Positions 23,523-31,118 of a DNA stretch of 33,140 nucleotides are shown here, one piece after another. Position 1 is the stretch's first letter, and each line of letters starts with the position of its first letter. The DNA comes from DASUZD01 sp036377055 (GTDB lineage: Bacteria; Actinomycetota; Thermoleophilia; Gaiellales; Gaiellaceae): the NCBI GenBank assembly GCA_036377055.1, contig DASUZD010000332.1, forward strand, positions 1 through 33,140, read 5' to 3'. Below the pieces are notes generated by a model, which saw nothing but the letters and a program-made list of their open reading frames with translations, did no database searches and was not told where the DNA came from. The position numbers and the translations under genes were made by a program.

Positions 23523-23530
23523 ACCTGCGC

Positions 23531-23536
23531 TAGATT
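23531..23536 (+). promoter_or_regulatory. -10 element TAGATT of the permease operon, leaderless
   Basis: TAGATT ends six bases before GTG 23543, so transcription and translation would begin at the same base. It is eight bases from the opposing -10 box, so one bound repressor could control both directions. Confidence 0.45.
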
Positions 23537-23542
23537 CCCGCG

Positions 23543-24466
23543 GTGGCTGCGATAGCGGCCTCTCGCCCAGGGGGAACGCGCTTTCGTCACCTGACCGAGC
23601 GACGGCGCTTTCTCGCGTCGCTGCTCATCTCGCCAGCGGTCCTCTTCATCTTTGCGCTGGTCGGCGGACCGCTCGTGCTCGCCGTCTACCTCAGCTTCAC
23701 GAACGCCGCCGCCGGCTCGCTGAGCGGCAAGTGGGTCGGCCTGCACAACTTCCGCGACCAACTCTCGAATCCGAACTTCCGCGACGCCGTCTGGCACACG
23801 TTCCTCTTCACGGTCCTCTCGCAGGCGATCGTCCTGATCGGCGCCGGCCTGCTCGCGCACGCGCTCGTGCGGAGCTTCCGCGGCAAGTGGATCCTGCGCT
23901 TCTTCGTGCTGCTTCCGTGGGCGGCGCCGGTCGCGCTGACGACGATGGGCTTCCTCTGGTTCTTCGACCCGCTCGCGAGCGTCCTCAACTGGTTCCTGAT
24001 CCACCTGGGCGTCGTCAGCGCCGCGACGAAGCCGAACTGGATCGGGACGCACAACTACGCGATGGGCTCGATCATCACCATCCACGCCTGGCGCATCCTG
24101 CCGTTCGCGACGGTGATCTTCATGGCCGGGATCTCGTCGATCCCGTCGGAGGTCGACGACGCCGCCGCGATCGACGGCGCGACCGGCCTGAAGAAGTTCT
24201 GGTACGTCTCGCTCCCGCTCCAGCTGCCGATCGCGCTCGTTGCGCTGCTCTTCGGGATCGTCTTCACGGCCACGGACATGGCCGTCGTCTACATCCTCAC
24301 CAACGGAAACGCGAACACGGACGTCCTCACGACGTGGGCGTTCAAGACCGGGATCGAGGGCGGCTCGCTCGGGACCGGCGCCGCCGTGTCGCTCTTCATG
24401 CTGCCCGTGCTCGCGCTCGTCGCGATCGGGATGCTCGTGTTCGCCCGCCGCGCGGAGGTCATGTGA
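23543..24466 (+). CDS. Sugar ABC transporter permease, MalF/UgpA type
   Basis: Encodes 307 aa with six predicted membrane helices, the first at about residues 27-50 (LLISPAVLFIFALVGGPLVLAVYLSF). The cytoplasmic EAA loop that docks on the ATPase reads DDAAAIDGATGLKKFWYVSLPLQLP, matching the EAA-x3-G-x9-I-x-LP pattern of CUT1 permeases. It pairs with the next gene to form the membrane channel. The GTG start is supported by a -10 box six bases upstream. The stop overlaps the next start as GTGA, so translation of the two permeases is coupled. Confidence 0.92.
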   Translation: MAAIAASRPGGTRFRHLTERRRFLASLLISPAVLFIFALVGGPLVLAVYLSFTNAAAGSLSGKWVGLHNFRDQLSNPNFRDAVWHTFLFTVLSQAIVLIGAGLLAHALVRSFRGKWILRFFVLLPWAAPVALTTMGFLWFFDPLASVLNWFLIHLGVVSAATKPNWIGTHNYAMGSIITIHAWRILPFATVIFMAGISSIPSEVDDAAAIDGATGLKKFWYVSLPLQLPIALVALLFGIVFTATDMAVVYILTNGNANTDVLTTWAFKTGIEGGSLGTGAAVSLFMLPVLALVAIGMLVFARRAEVM

Positions 24467-25290
24467 ACGCCCGCCTCCGCTCCAGCCTGTTCCCGTACGC
24501 GATCGTCGTGCCGTTCGCCATCGTCCTCGCCTTCCCGTTCGCGTGGATGGTGCTGACGTCACTCAAGCGGCAGGACCAGATCTTCGACCCGGCCCACATG
24601 TGGCGCTTCAAGGCGACGACGGAGGGCTGGACGTTCCTCTTCCACCACACGCAGTACCTGACGTGGGTGAAGAACACGGCCGTGATCGGCGGGCTCGTCG
24701 TCGCGATCACCCTCGTGCTCGCGCTCCCGGCCGGCTACGCGCTCGCGCGGCTCTCGGGCCGGCTCGGCCAGGGCATGGGCGTGGCGATCTTTCTCACCTA
24801 CCTCGTCCCGCCCACGCTCCTCTTCCTGCCGCTCTCGCGCGTGATCACGAAGCTCGGCCTCCAGGATTCGATCTGGTCGCTCGTCCTCGTCTACCCGTCG
24901 TTCACCGTGCCGTTCTCGGTGTGGCTCCTGATGGGCTTCTTCAAGACGATCCCGCCCGAGCTCGAGGACGCCGCGCTCGTCGACGGCTGCTCGCGCCTCA
25001 AGGCGCTCTACCGCGTCGTCTTCCCGATCTCGCTGCCGGGGATCCTGACCGTCGTGATCTTCTCGTTCTCGCTCGTCGTGAACGAGTACATCTACGCGAT
25101 CACGTTCATCTCGCGCTCCGCGCACCGCACCGTCTCGGCAGGCGTGCCCACCGACCTCGTGCGCGGCGACCTCTACAACTGGCCGTCGATCATGGCCTCG
25201 ATCCTGATCCCGAGCATCCCGCTCGCGCTGATCTACAACGCGTTCCTCAACCGCTTCATCACGGGTTTCACCGGCGGAGCGTTCCGCTGA
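24463..25290 (+). CDS. Sugar ABC transporter permease, MalG/UgpE type
   Basis: Encodes 275 aa from GTG 24463, overlapping the preceding TGA. Six membrane helices are expected. The EAA motif is ELEDAALVDGCSRLKALYRVVFPISLPGI, canonical for the MalG family, and the C-terminus ends NAFLNRFITGFTGGAFR, a pattern usual for this subunit (FxxGLTxGAxK). The frame is open upstream, but there it overlaps the first permease and is not coding. It is the second subunit of the CUT1 channel and is followed 23 bp later by the binding-protein gene. Confidence 0.92.
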   Translation: MNARLRSSLFPYAIVVPFAIVLAFPFAWMVLTSLKRQDQIFDPAHMWRFKATTEGWTFLFHHTQYLTWVKNTAVIGGLVVAITLVLALPAGYALARLSGRLGQGMGVAIFLTYLVPPTLLFLPLSRVITKLGLQDSIWSLVLVYPSFTVPFSVWLLMGFFKTIPPELEDAALVDGCSRLKALYRVVFPISLPGILTVVIFSFSLVVNEYIYAITFISRSAHRTVSAGVPTDLVRGDLYNWPSIMASILIPSIPLALIYNAFLNRFITGFTGGAFR

Positions 25291-25295
25291 CGAAG

Positions 25296-25305
25296 AAAGG
25301 AGGAG
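25296..25305 (+). promoter_or_regulatory. Strong ribosome-binding site of the binding-protein gene
   Basis: AAAGGAGGAG lies eight bases before ATG 25314 and is among the strongest Shine-Dalgarno matches in the window. It fits the higher synthesis needed for a binding protein relative to its permeases. A nearer ATG at 25306 is out of frame. Confidence 0.8.
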
Positions 25306-25313
25306 ATGGTTCC

Positions 25314-26714
25314 ATGGCTGGTGTCGACGACGAGATCGTCACACCCGAGGGGGAAGATCGGCTCAACCGCCGCGAGCTTCTTCGCAAGGCCGGAGTCGGT
25401 GCGGTCGGCCTGACCGCGGCCGGCAGCGCCGCCTCGAAGGCGTTCGCGTTCGCGGGGCCGATGAAGTACAAGGGCCGCTGGCTCAAGGGCGACCTGAACA
25501 TCCTCCAGTGGGTGCACTTCGTACCCGCCTACGACCAATGGTTCGACAGCACCTACATCAAGCAGTGGGGCGAGAAGAACGACGTCCAGGTCAACGTCGA
25601 CCACATCAACAACACGCAGATCCCGGCCCGCGCCGCGGCGGAGGTGGCCGCGCAGAGCGGGCACGACATGATCGAGTACCTCTCCCCGCCTGCCCAGTAC
25701 GAGAAGCAGGTCATCGACCACAAGTCGATCGTCCAGGAGATCCAGGCCAAGGTCGGCAAGATCGGCGACCTCGGGCGCAAGTCGACCTACAACCCGAAGA
25801 CGAAGAAGTGGTTCGGCGTCAACCACTACTACGTCCCCGATCCCGTCGTGTGGCGGCACGACATCTGGAACGGCGTCGGCGAGTCGCCGGCGACGTGGGA
25901 CCACGTGCGCGCGGCGGCGCCGAAGCTGAAGGCGGCCGGCCATCCGATCGGCATCGGCCAGTCGCAGGAGCTCGACTCGAACATGGCGCTGATCGCGTTC
26001 CTGATGTGCTTCGGCAGCTTCATCCAGAACAACCACAACCGGCCGACGCTGAAGAGCAAGAACACCGTCCAGGCCGTGCAGTTCATGGCCGACATGTACA
26101 AGCGCGGCGAGGAGGCCGACATCTTCGGGTGGAACCCCGCCTCGAACAACCAGTACCTCTACTCAGGCCGCGGGTCGATGATCCTGAACGCGATCTCGGC
26201 GACGCGGACGCCCGAGGACCAGCACCTCCCGTTCGCGGACGACCTCTGGATCTGGCCCATCCCGAGAGGCCCCCACGGACGGCTCGGGCTCGAGCACGTG
26301 ATGGGCGTCTACTCGATCTGGAAGTTCGCGAAGAACAAGGCGGCGGCGCAGCAGTTCGTCGCCGACCTGTGCATCCACTACAACCAGGCCACGGTCGCGA
26401 GCAAGCTCTACAACTTCCCCGGCTTCCCGGGCGCGATGTCGTTCAAGCGGATCCACAAGCTCGCGGCCGCCGACACGCACAAGCCGCGCGGGAAGTACTC
26501 GATCCTCACGACGATCGCGCAGAAGTACACGCACAACGTCGGCTATCCGGGGACCACGAACGCCGCGATCGACGAGATCTTCTCGACGTTCCTGATCCCG
26601 CAGATGTTCGCGGCGGTCTCGCAGGGCAAGAAGAGCGCCGCCGACTCGGTCGCGGACACCGACAAGCAGGTGCGGAAGATCTTCGCGAAGTGGCGCGCAG
26701 CGGGGCTCGTCTAG
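25314..26714 (+). CDS. Tat-exported extracellular solute-binding protein (family 1-like)
   Basis: Encodes 466 aa. The N-terminus carries a twin-arginine signal: NRRELLRKAG (Arg19-Arg20), then a mildly hydrophobic GVGAVGLTAAGSAASKAFAFAG. There is no lipobox Cys, so the mature protein is not an ordinary lipoprotein. The mature sequence has the general look of CUT1 sugar-binding proteins: LNILQWVHFVPAYDQWF, NNTQIPARAAAEVAAQSGHDMIEY, and a late YSIWKFAKNKAAAQQFVADL segment. It would deliver a carbohydrate or polyol to the permeases encoded just upstream. Tat export implies folding or cofactor binding before secretion. Its TAG stop shares the sequence CTAG with the stop of the convergent oxidoreductase gene. 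The substrate is unknown. Confidence 0.88.
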   Translation: MAGVDDEIVTPEGEDRLNRRELLRKAGVGAVGLTAAGSAASKAFAFAGPMKYKGRWLKGDLNILQWVHFVPAYDQWFDSTYIKQWGEKNDVQVNVDHINNTQIPARAAAEVAAQSGHDMIEYLSPPAQYEKQVIDHKSIVQEIQAKVGKIGDLGRKSTYNPKTKKWFGVNHYYVPDPVVWRHDIWNGVGESPATWDHVRAAAPKLKAAGHPIGIGQSQELDSNMALIAFLMCFGSFIQNNHNRPTLKSKNTVQAVQFMADMYKRGEEADIFGWNPASNNQYLYSGRGSMILNAISATRTPEDQHLPFADDLWIWPIPRGPHGRLGLEHVMGVYSIWKFAKNKAAAQQFVADLCIHYNQATVASKLYNFPGFPGAMSFKRIHKLAAADTHKPRGKYSILTTIAQKYTHNVGYPGTTNAAIDEIFSTFLIPQMFAAVSQGKKSAADSVADTDKQVRKIFAKWRAAGLV

Positions 26715-27667
26715 CGAGCGGTTTTGCCGAAAACCACAACGGCCTTTTGGCCCTCGGCCTGCGCGGCCCAAGCGTCGGCGACGCGGTCGAACGCGAACAT
26801 CTCGTGCTCGATCGTGACCTCGCCTGCCTCCACGTGCTCGAGCAGCTGGCGGTACCCGGCGCACTTCGTCTCCTGCGAGAGCGCGAAGTTCGAGTAGCCG
26901 AGGATCACGAGCTGCTTGCCGCGCACGTCGGCTGAGCGCAGCGTCGCCTCCGGCCCGGCCGACTGTCCGATGTGGACGACCCTCGCCCCGGGCGCCGCGG
27001 CGGCGAGCGCGGCCTCGAGCGGCCCGCCCCAGAGCAGGTCCACGATCAGCGTCGGGCCCTCGCCGTCGAAGGCGGCTTCGACCTCGTCGGCGAGGTCGCC
27101 GCCACCGAGCGAGATCGTCGCGTCGGCGCCGAGCTTCTCCGCGCGTCGCAGTCGGTCGGGGTTCCGCCCGGCCGCGACGACGCGCTCGGCGCCGAGCAGG
27201 CGCGCGCCCTGCACCGCGACCGAGCCGGCCGTGCCGGTCGCGCCGAGGACGAGCACGCGGTCTCCCTCCTGCACGGGGGAACGCCAGGCAACCGGCAGCC
27301 AGCCCGCGATTCCCGCGATGCCGGCCGCGACCGCCGTCGCGTCGTCGAAGCCCTCGGGAATCGGGCAGACGTGCGCGTCGGTGACGTCGACACATTCTGT
27401 GAGGGTCCCGTCGCGCGCGAGACCGAGCCCGCGGCCGGAGACGTAGACGCGCGTGCCGCCGGCCAGCCGTCCGACCGCCTCGTTGCCCGGCACGTAAGGC
27501 AGCTCCGGGTGGCCGCCGTAGAAGCGCCCCGCCGCGACCGTGAGGTCGACCGGGTTCAGCGCGACCGCGGTGACTTGGAGCACCGTCCGACCCTCCGCAG
27601 GCTCCGGCGGCTCGACCTCCGCGACGACGGGCGGCGTCCCGAGCTCCGTGATCTGAGCAGCACGCAT
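26711..27667 (-). CDS. Zinc-independent MDR oxidoreductase (quinone-reductase-like)
   Basis: Encodes 318 aa. It has a GroES-like N-terminal domain with ALNPVDLTVAAGRF and VPGNEAVGRL, then a Rossmann domain with LGATGTAGSVAVQGARLLG (about 141-159), the AxGxxGxxAxQ nucleotide motif of NADPH:quinone reductases. The structural-zinc cysteine cluster of alcohol dehydrogenases is absent. The C-terminus (EHEMFAFDRVADAWAAQAEGQKAVVVF) is the usual family ending. The enzyme would reduce quinones or enones using NADPH. The ATG is preceded by a TAGGCT -10 box at seven bases, consistent with a leaderless mRNA. No functional link to the sugar transporter is evident. Confidence 0.9.
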   Translation of the reverse strand: MRAAQITELGTPPVVAEVEPPEPAEGRTVLQVTAVALNPVDLTVAAGRFYGGHPELPYVPGNEAVGRLAGGTRVYVSGRGLGLARDGTLTECVDVTDAHVCPIPEGFDDATAVAAGIAGIAGWLPVAWRSPVQEGDRVLVLGATGTAGSVAVQGARLLGAERVVAAGRNPDRLRRAEKLGADATISLGGGDLADEVEAAFDGEGPTLIVDLLWGGPLEAALAAAAPGARVVHIGQSAGPEATLRSADVRGKQLVILGYSNFALSQETKCAGYRQLLEHVEAGEVTIEHEMFAFDRVADAWAAQAEGQKAVVVFGKTAR

Positions 27668-27674
27668 CGCGAGG

Positions 27675-27680
27675 AGCCTA
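27675..27680 (-). promoter_or_regulatory. -10 element TAGGCT of the MDR gene, leaderless
   Basis: TAGGCT on the minus strand ends seven bases before ATG 27667. No ribosome-binding site is visible. Confidence 0.4.
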
Positions 27681-27686
27681 GACGCC

Positions 27687-27692
27687 TAGAAT
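27687..27692 (+). promoter_or_regulatory. -10 element TAGAAT of the six-Asp-box gene
   Basis: TAGAAT ends nine bases before ATG 27702, giving a leader of about 0-3 nt. It sits in the 34-bp gap between divergent starts, next to the opposing -10 box. Confidence 0.45.
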
Positions 27693-27701
27693 CAGCGTGC
27701 G

Positions 27702-28874
27702 ATGTCGAACCCGCGTTTCGGAGGGCGCGGCAGGCTCGCTCCCGCCACAGCAGCTGCCGTGATCCTCGCCGCGCTCCTCCCGCTCCCGGGCGCGAACGCG
27801 GGCGCCGCGGCTGCGCCGTTCGGCTGGGTGAGCGCGGTCGCCGTGTCCCCTTCGACCGGGCGCGTCCTGCTCGGGATCGGCGACAATCCGGGCAGGTGCT
27901 TGTGGTGGAGCGACGACCACGGCGCTCACTGGCAGGTCGCGAAGGGCCTCGGCAAGGCGAGTCACGTGAGCGCCATCGCGTTCTCGCCCAGCCATCCGAA
28001 CGTCGTCTACGCAGGGGTGAGCTGGTCGCCGCCCGAGGGGTACGCCACGGCGTTTCTCGTCTCCACGGACGCCGGCGAGAGCTGGGCGTGGGCGACGTGG
28101 CAGCAGCAAGTCTCGATCTTCGGCGGCAAGCTGCCCGCCAAGCTCCCCGCCGCGATCTACGCCCTCGTCGTCGATCCGAAGGACTCCGGAACGGTCTACG
28201 CCGACACGCAGGGTGTGGTTCGAAGAACGCGGGACGGCGGCAAGACGTGGAGCCCCGCACGAGCCGGCCTGCCCTCCGCCGGGAAGGTCGGCCGCCCGGG
28301 AAACGTCGGAACGTCGGCGCATCTCGAGCAGCAGATCGCCGCCGACCCGGCTGGGACGCTCTACTACGCGAGCTTCCACGCGGTTGGTACCGATCAGGTC
28401 TATCGATCCGCCGACGGCGGCAGCTCGTGGCAACGCGCCGGGTTCGGCCTTCCTCCCGACCGTCGGCGCGGATACGTCCTCGCCCTCGCCAGCGACCCGG
28501 CGGGACCGCCGGGATCTGTCTACGCCGCCGGAAGTCGCGGGGTCTGGGTGACTCGGGACGCTGGGCGTAGGTGGACGCTCGCCCTGCCGTCGTATTCGAC
28601 CTCTATCCAGGTCGCGCACGGAACGGTCTTCGTCGCTCAGTACCACACCCTCTGGCGCCGTGTCGGCCAAGGCCCATGGGCGCCACGAAGCTCCGCGGCG
28701 GACGACTACGCCGTCGACGCGACGACTCCCACTCGGGTCTACGGGTGGGCGTGGCAACAAGACGACTCGAAGGACCGGTATTGCGCGCAGCTCTGGGGGT
28801 CGAGCGACGGGGGTGAGACCTGGAGGTCGCTCGTCAACGGCCTTCCGCTCGCCCGCCAGAACTGCGGCCGTTAG
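27702..28874 (+). CDS. Secreted Asp-box (Ycf48/BNR-like) beta-propeller protein
   Basis: Encodes 390 aa. A signal peptide (about 1-37, ending LPGANAGAAAA) precedes six regularly spaced Asp boxes: WSDDHGAHW, VSTDAGESW, RTRDGGKTW, RSADGGSSW, VTRDAGRRW and GSSDGGETW. This predicts a six- or seven-bladed propeller of the Ycf48/exo-alpha-sialidase superfamily. No sialidase catalytic residues are recognisable, so a binding or scaffold role is more likely. Strands between the boxes, such as HPNVVYAGVSW and DSGTVYADTQG, fit the blade pattern. It is divergent from the MDR gene and followed 69 bp later by a binding-protein gene with its own ribosome-binding site. Confidence 0.85.
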   Translation: MSNPRFGGRGRLAPATAAAVILAALLPLPGANAGAAAAPFGWVSAVAVSPSTGRVLLGIGDNPGRCLWWSDDHGAHWQVAKGLGKASHVSAIAFSPSHPNVVYAGVSWSPPEGYATAFLVSTDAGESWAWATWQQQVSIFGGKLPAKLPAAIYALVVDPKDSGTVYADTQGVVRRTRDGGKTWSPARAGLPSAGKVGRPGNVGTSAHLEQQIAADPAGTLYYASFHAVGTDQVYRSADGGSSWQRAGFGLPPDRRRGYVLALASDPAGPPGSVYAAGSRGVWVTRDAGRRWTLALPSYSTSIQVAHGTVFVAQYHTLWRRVGQGPWAPRSSAADDYAVDATTPTRVYGWAWQQDDSKDRYCAQLWGSSDGGETWRSLVNGLPLARQNCGR

Positions 28875-28943
28875 CCCGCGGTTAGCGGACTGAGAGCCGC
28901 TCCCCTGAGTTTTCGCGGATCAGCGAATCGAGGGAGGAGAACG

Positions 28944-29771
28944 ATGCGCCTCGCAACAACGGCCAGGCTCACTCTGCTCGCGGCAGCGCTCGCGCTCGCA
29001 GGCGCTCAGGCGGCCGCCGCCCATTCGCAGCCAAGGCACGCACGAATGGGCTCTTCCGCGGCACAGGTCATCGTGCCTCGCGGACAGCCGGTGCAGATCG
29101 CCTTCACGGCCGACACGACCGACCTGCCCGCGTACTCCGACAGCATCGAGACCGCGATCCGGATGGCGATCGAGCAGCACCCGCGGGTGAAGGGCTTTCC
29201 GCTCCAGCTGGACGTCGTCGAGACCCGCTGCGGCCAGGACCCGAACGTCGATGCCGACGACGCCGCGGCTGCGCAGACGATCGTCGCGAACGCGCAGAAC
29301 ACCGCGGTGCTCGGCAACCTCTGCTCGTTCGGCTTCCCGTCGGCGCTCGCCATATACCAGGCCGCGGGCGTCGTCGCGATCAGCGGCTCGGCGACCGCGG
29401 ACTGGCTTCCCTCACCCGGGCTGACGGTCTTCAATCGAACTGCCGTGAGCGACGGCGACGGCTTCGACGCCTGGTACGCGCAGGTCCAGGCGCTCCCGAG
29501 CGACATCGAGTGGCGGAGCGAGTACGCGGCCGAGCTCGACAGCGCGCCACAGCCGTTCGCGGACCTCTATTTCGACGCCGCGAGCCTGCTTTTGACGCGC
29601 CTCCAGCAGATCTCGAGCCGCGACGCCGCCGGCGACCTGATCGTGAACCGCGCCGCCCTCGCCGCGGCGGTCCGCCAGACCACGAGCTTCGAAGGCGTGA
29701 CCGGCACGGTCAGCCTCGACCCGGCGACGGGAAACCGAATCGACTGCATCACGCTCGTCTGCAACTACTAG
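28944..29771 (+). CDS. Shortened LivK-like periplasmic binding protein
   Basis: Encodes 275 aa, with GGGAGGAG upstream of the ATG. A signal peptide (1-26) is followed by a type I periplasmic-binding fold start: VQIAFTADTTDLPAYSDSIETAIRMAIEQHP, then ADDAAAAQTIVANAQNTAVLGNLCSFGFPSALAIYQAAGVVAISGSAT. This is the characteristic LivK/AmiC segment with the conserved 'ISGSAT' loop. After VFNRT the expected second lobe of about 150 residues is collapsed, and the protein resumes with PFADLYFDAASLLLTRLQQIS near the C-terminal hinge. Intact relatives are about 380-420 aa, so about a quarter to a third is missing by internal deletion. Ligand binding by closure of two lobes is doubtful. Three or four Cys may form disulfides. 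Confidence 0.75.
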   Translation: MRLATTARLTLLAAALALAGAQAAAAHSQPRHARMGSSAAQVIVPRGQPVQIAFTADTTDLPAYSDSIETAIRMAIEQHPRVKGFPLQLDVVETRCGQDPNVDADDAAAAQTIVANAQNTAVLGNLCSFGFPSALAIYQAAGVVAISGSATADWLPSPGLTVFNRTAVSDGDGFDAWYAQVQALPSDIEWRSEYAAELDSAPQPFADLYFDAASLLLTRLQQISSRDAAGDLIVNRAALAAAVRQTTSFEGVTGTVSLDPATGNRIDCITLVCNY

Positions 29772-31111
29772 CGCTGATGACAGCCCAGCTGGCACTGGCC
29801 CCCGCCGCACCCCGGAACGACGTCGGGATCGTCCTCCTCCCAGTGGAGGTGGACGTGACCCAGCACGTTCGGGGGAAGGGCCGCGCTGCGAGGCGGGCAC
29901 CTGCTCGAGGTTTCTAGCGCCGGGTACCAGTGGGCGTCCGTGTAGTCGTTCCGGACCGAGTCGAAGGGGTGACCCCACTGGTTGTCGCGGCCATACGAAT
30001 AGACGACGCGGCCGGATGGGCTGCCGTCGGGTTGGGGCATCACGTTCCCGCTAGTCCGTCCGCCGTGGTGTGCCGCGACGATCGACGTGAACGTCCGCGT
30101 GCTCGCATGCGGGACGTGACGGTAGGCGCAATCGCCAGGCAGAAGGATCCGCTGCGTCTCTCCGTTCGTCGTCCGCTCGACGACGAGGGCGAGGCCGCTG
30201 TCGTTCCGCGAACCGGCCGGCCCGGTGCACTTGAAGATCTCGTAGGGGCCGCTCGGGAAGGACGTGCGACCGCTCGGCCAGGCGAGGACGGTGCGGTTTT
30301 GCAGCAGCCGCGCGAGGAACGTCCGGTGGACGGCCCCGATTCCGGTCACGCCCTGCTGCGGCACGATCCACGGCTGGTTGTACGCCCTGAGGTCGCGGTT
30401 GGCCGACGACCAGTGGTCCCAGTCCCAGTGGGAGAGCACGATCGTCGGGTGGTACGTGAAGCAGAAATCGGTCAGCGCGGTCGGGAACGTCTTGCGGTTC
30501 GCGAGCACGCCTCCGCCGAGGTCGAAGTAGAGGACGGGTGCATGATGGTTGAGCGCCGCGTTGCAGTTCCCCTGCCCGACGTCGTAGACGGCAACCGCAT
30601 CGGGCTCCCCTCGCGTCAAGAGGTCGCGCAGCTGATCGTCCGTCGCCTCGTCCACGTCGTCCATGCTCGTCTTCTCCGCGAGCTCCTTGTTCAGAGGCGG
30701 AGCGGCCCAGGACGCGCTCGCGAGGCTGCGCGTGAGCGGCGCTGCGAAGAGGTTCGGGTAATGGAGCACCGTCGGCTCGCGGCCCGTTTCGAGCTTGAGC
30801 TCGATCCACGAGTCTTCCGGCGTCGACGGCGCCCCGAGCGCCTCGTGGAGGTCGGTACGCCGCATCTCCACGACGGAGATGTTCTGATCCGCCTCGTCGA
30901 CCGTCTCGGCGTCGGCGAGCGGGCGCCCTCCGCCGCGACGGGTCTCGTCGAACCAGTCCGCCCCGACGCTGTCGAGGAGCACGACGTCGTCGCCGGCGAA
31001 CGGAGACGGCGCATCCTCCGCCGTCGTCTCGACCTGGTCGACCCGCGCGTACAGACGCCACGCCGGCTGGCGAACGTCCGGGTCCTCGCCCATGTAGCGG
31101 AGGAAGCTCAC
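29768..31111 (-). CDS. ComEC-like metallo-beta-lactamase-fold hydrolase
   Basis: Encodes 447 aa from GTG; an in-frame ATG six codons later is the alternative. The N-terminal 170 residues are an unrecognised domain. The MBL part begins at VYDVGQGNCNAA (176-187), like the ComEC start DVGQGD, and continues with LSHWDWDHW (226-234, HxDxDH metal motif), LLPGDCAYRH (Asp327), AAHHGG (347-351) and NQWGHP (377-382). All metal positions of the family are therefore plausible. The C-terminus is Cys-rich (CGGGQCQLGC). No signal peptide or membrane helix is seen. It follows the patatin gene by 7 bp on the same strand, so a joint function is likely. Nuclease or phosphodiesterase activity is inferred from the ComEC relation only. 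Confidence 0.8.
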   Translation of the reverse strand: MSFLRYMGEDPDVRQPAWRLYARVDQVETTAEDAPSPFAGDDVVLLDSVGADWFDETRRGGGRPLADAETVDEADQNISVVEMRRTDLHEALGAPSTPEDSWIELKLETGREPTVLHYPNLFAAPLTRSLASASWAAPPLNKELAEKTSMDDVDEATDDQLRDLLTRGEPDAVAVYDVGQGNCNAALNHHAPVLYFDLGGGVLANRKTFPTALTDFCFTYHPTIVLSHWDWDHWSSANRDLRAYNQPWIVPQQGVTGIGAVHRTFLARLLQNRTVLAWPSGRTSFPSGPYEIFKCTGPAGSRNDSGLALVVERTTNGETQRILLPGDCAYRHVPHASTRTFTSIVAAHHGGRTSGNVMPQPDGSPSGRVVYSYGRDNQWGHPFDSVRNDYTDAHWYPALETSSRCPPRSAALPPNVLGHVHLHWEEDDPDVVPGCGGGQCQLGCHQR

Positions 31112-31118
31112 GACGGAC

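Noticed and set aside
22207..23523. Plus-strand frame of 438 codons over the ATPase gene
   Set aside because: Complementary shadow of a clear ABC ATPase with all its motifs on the minus strand.
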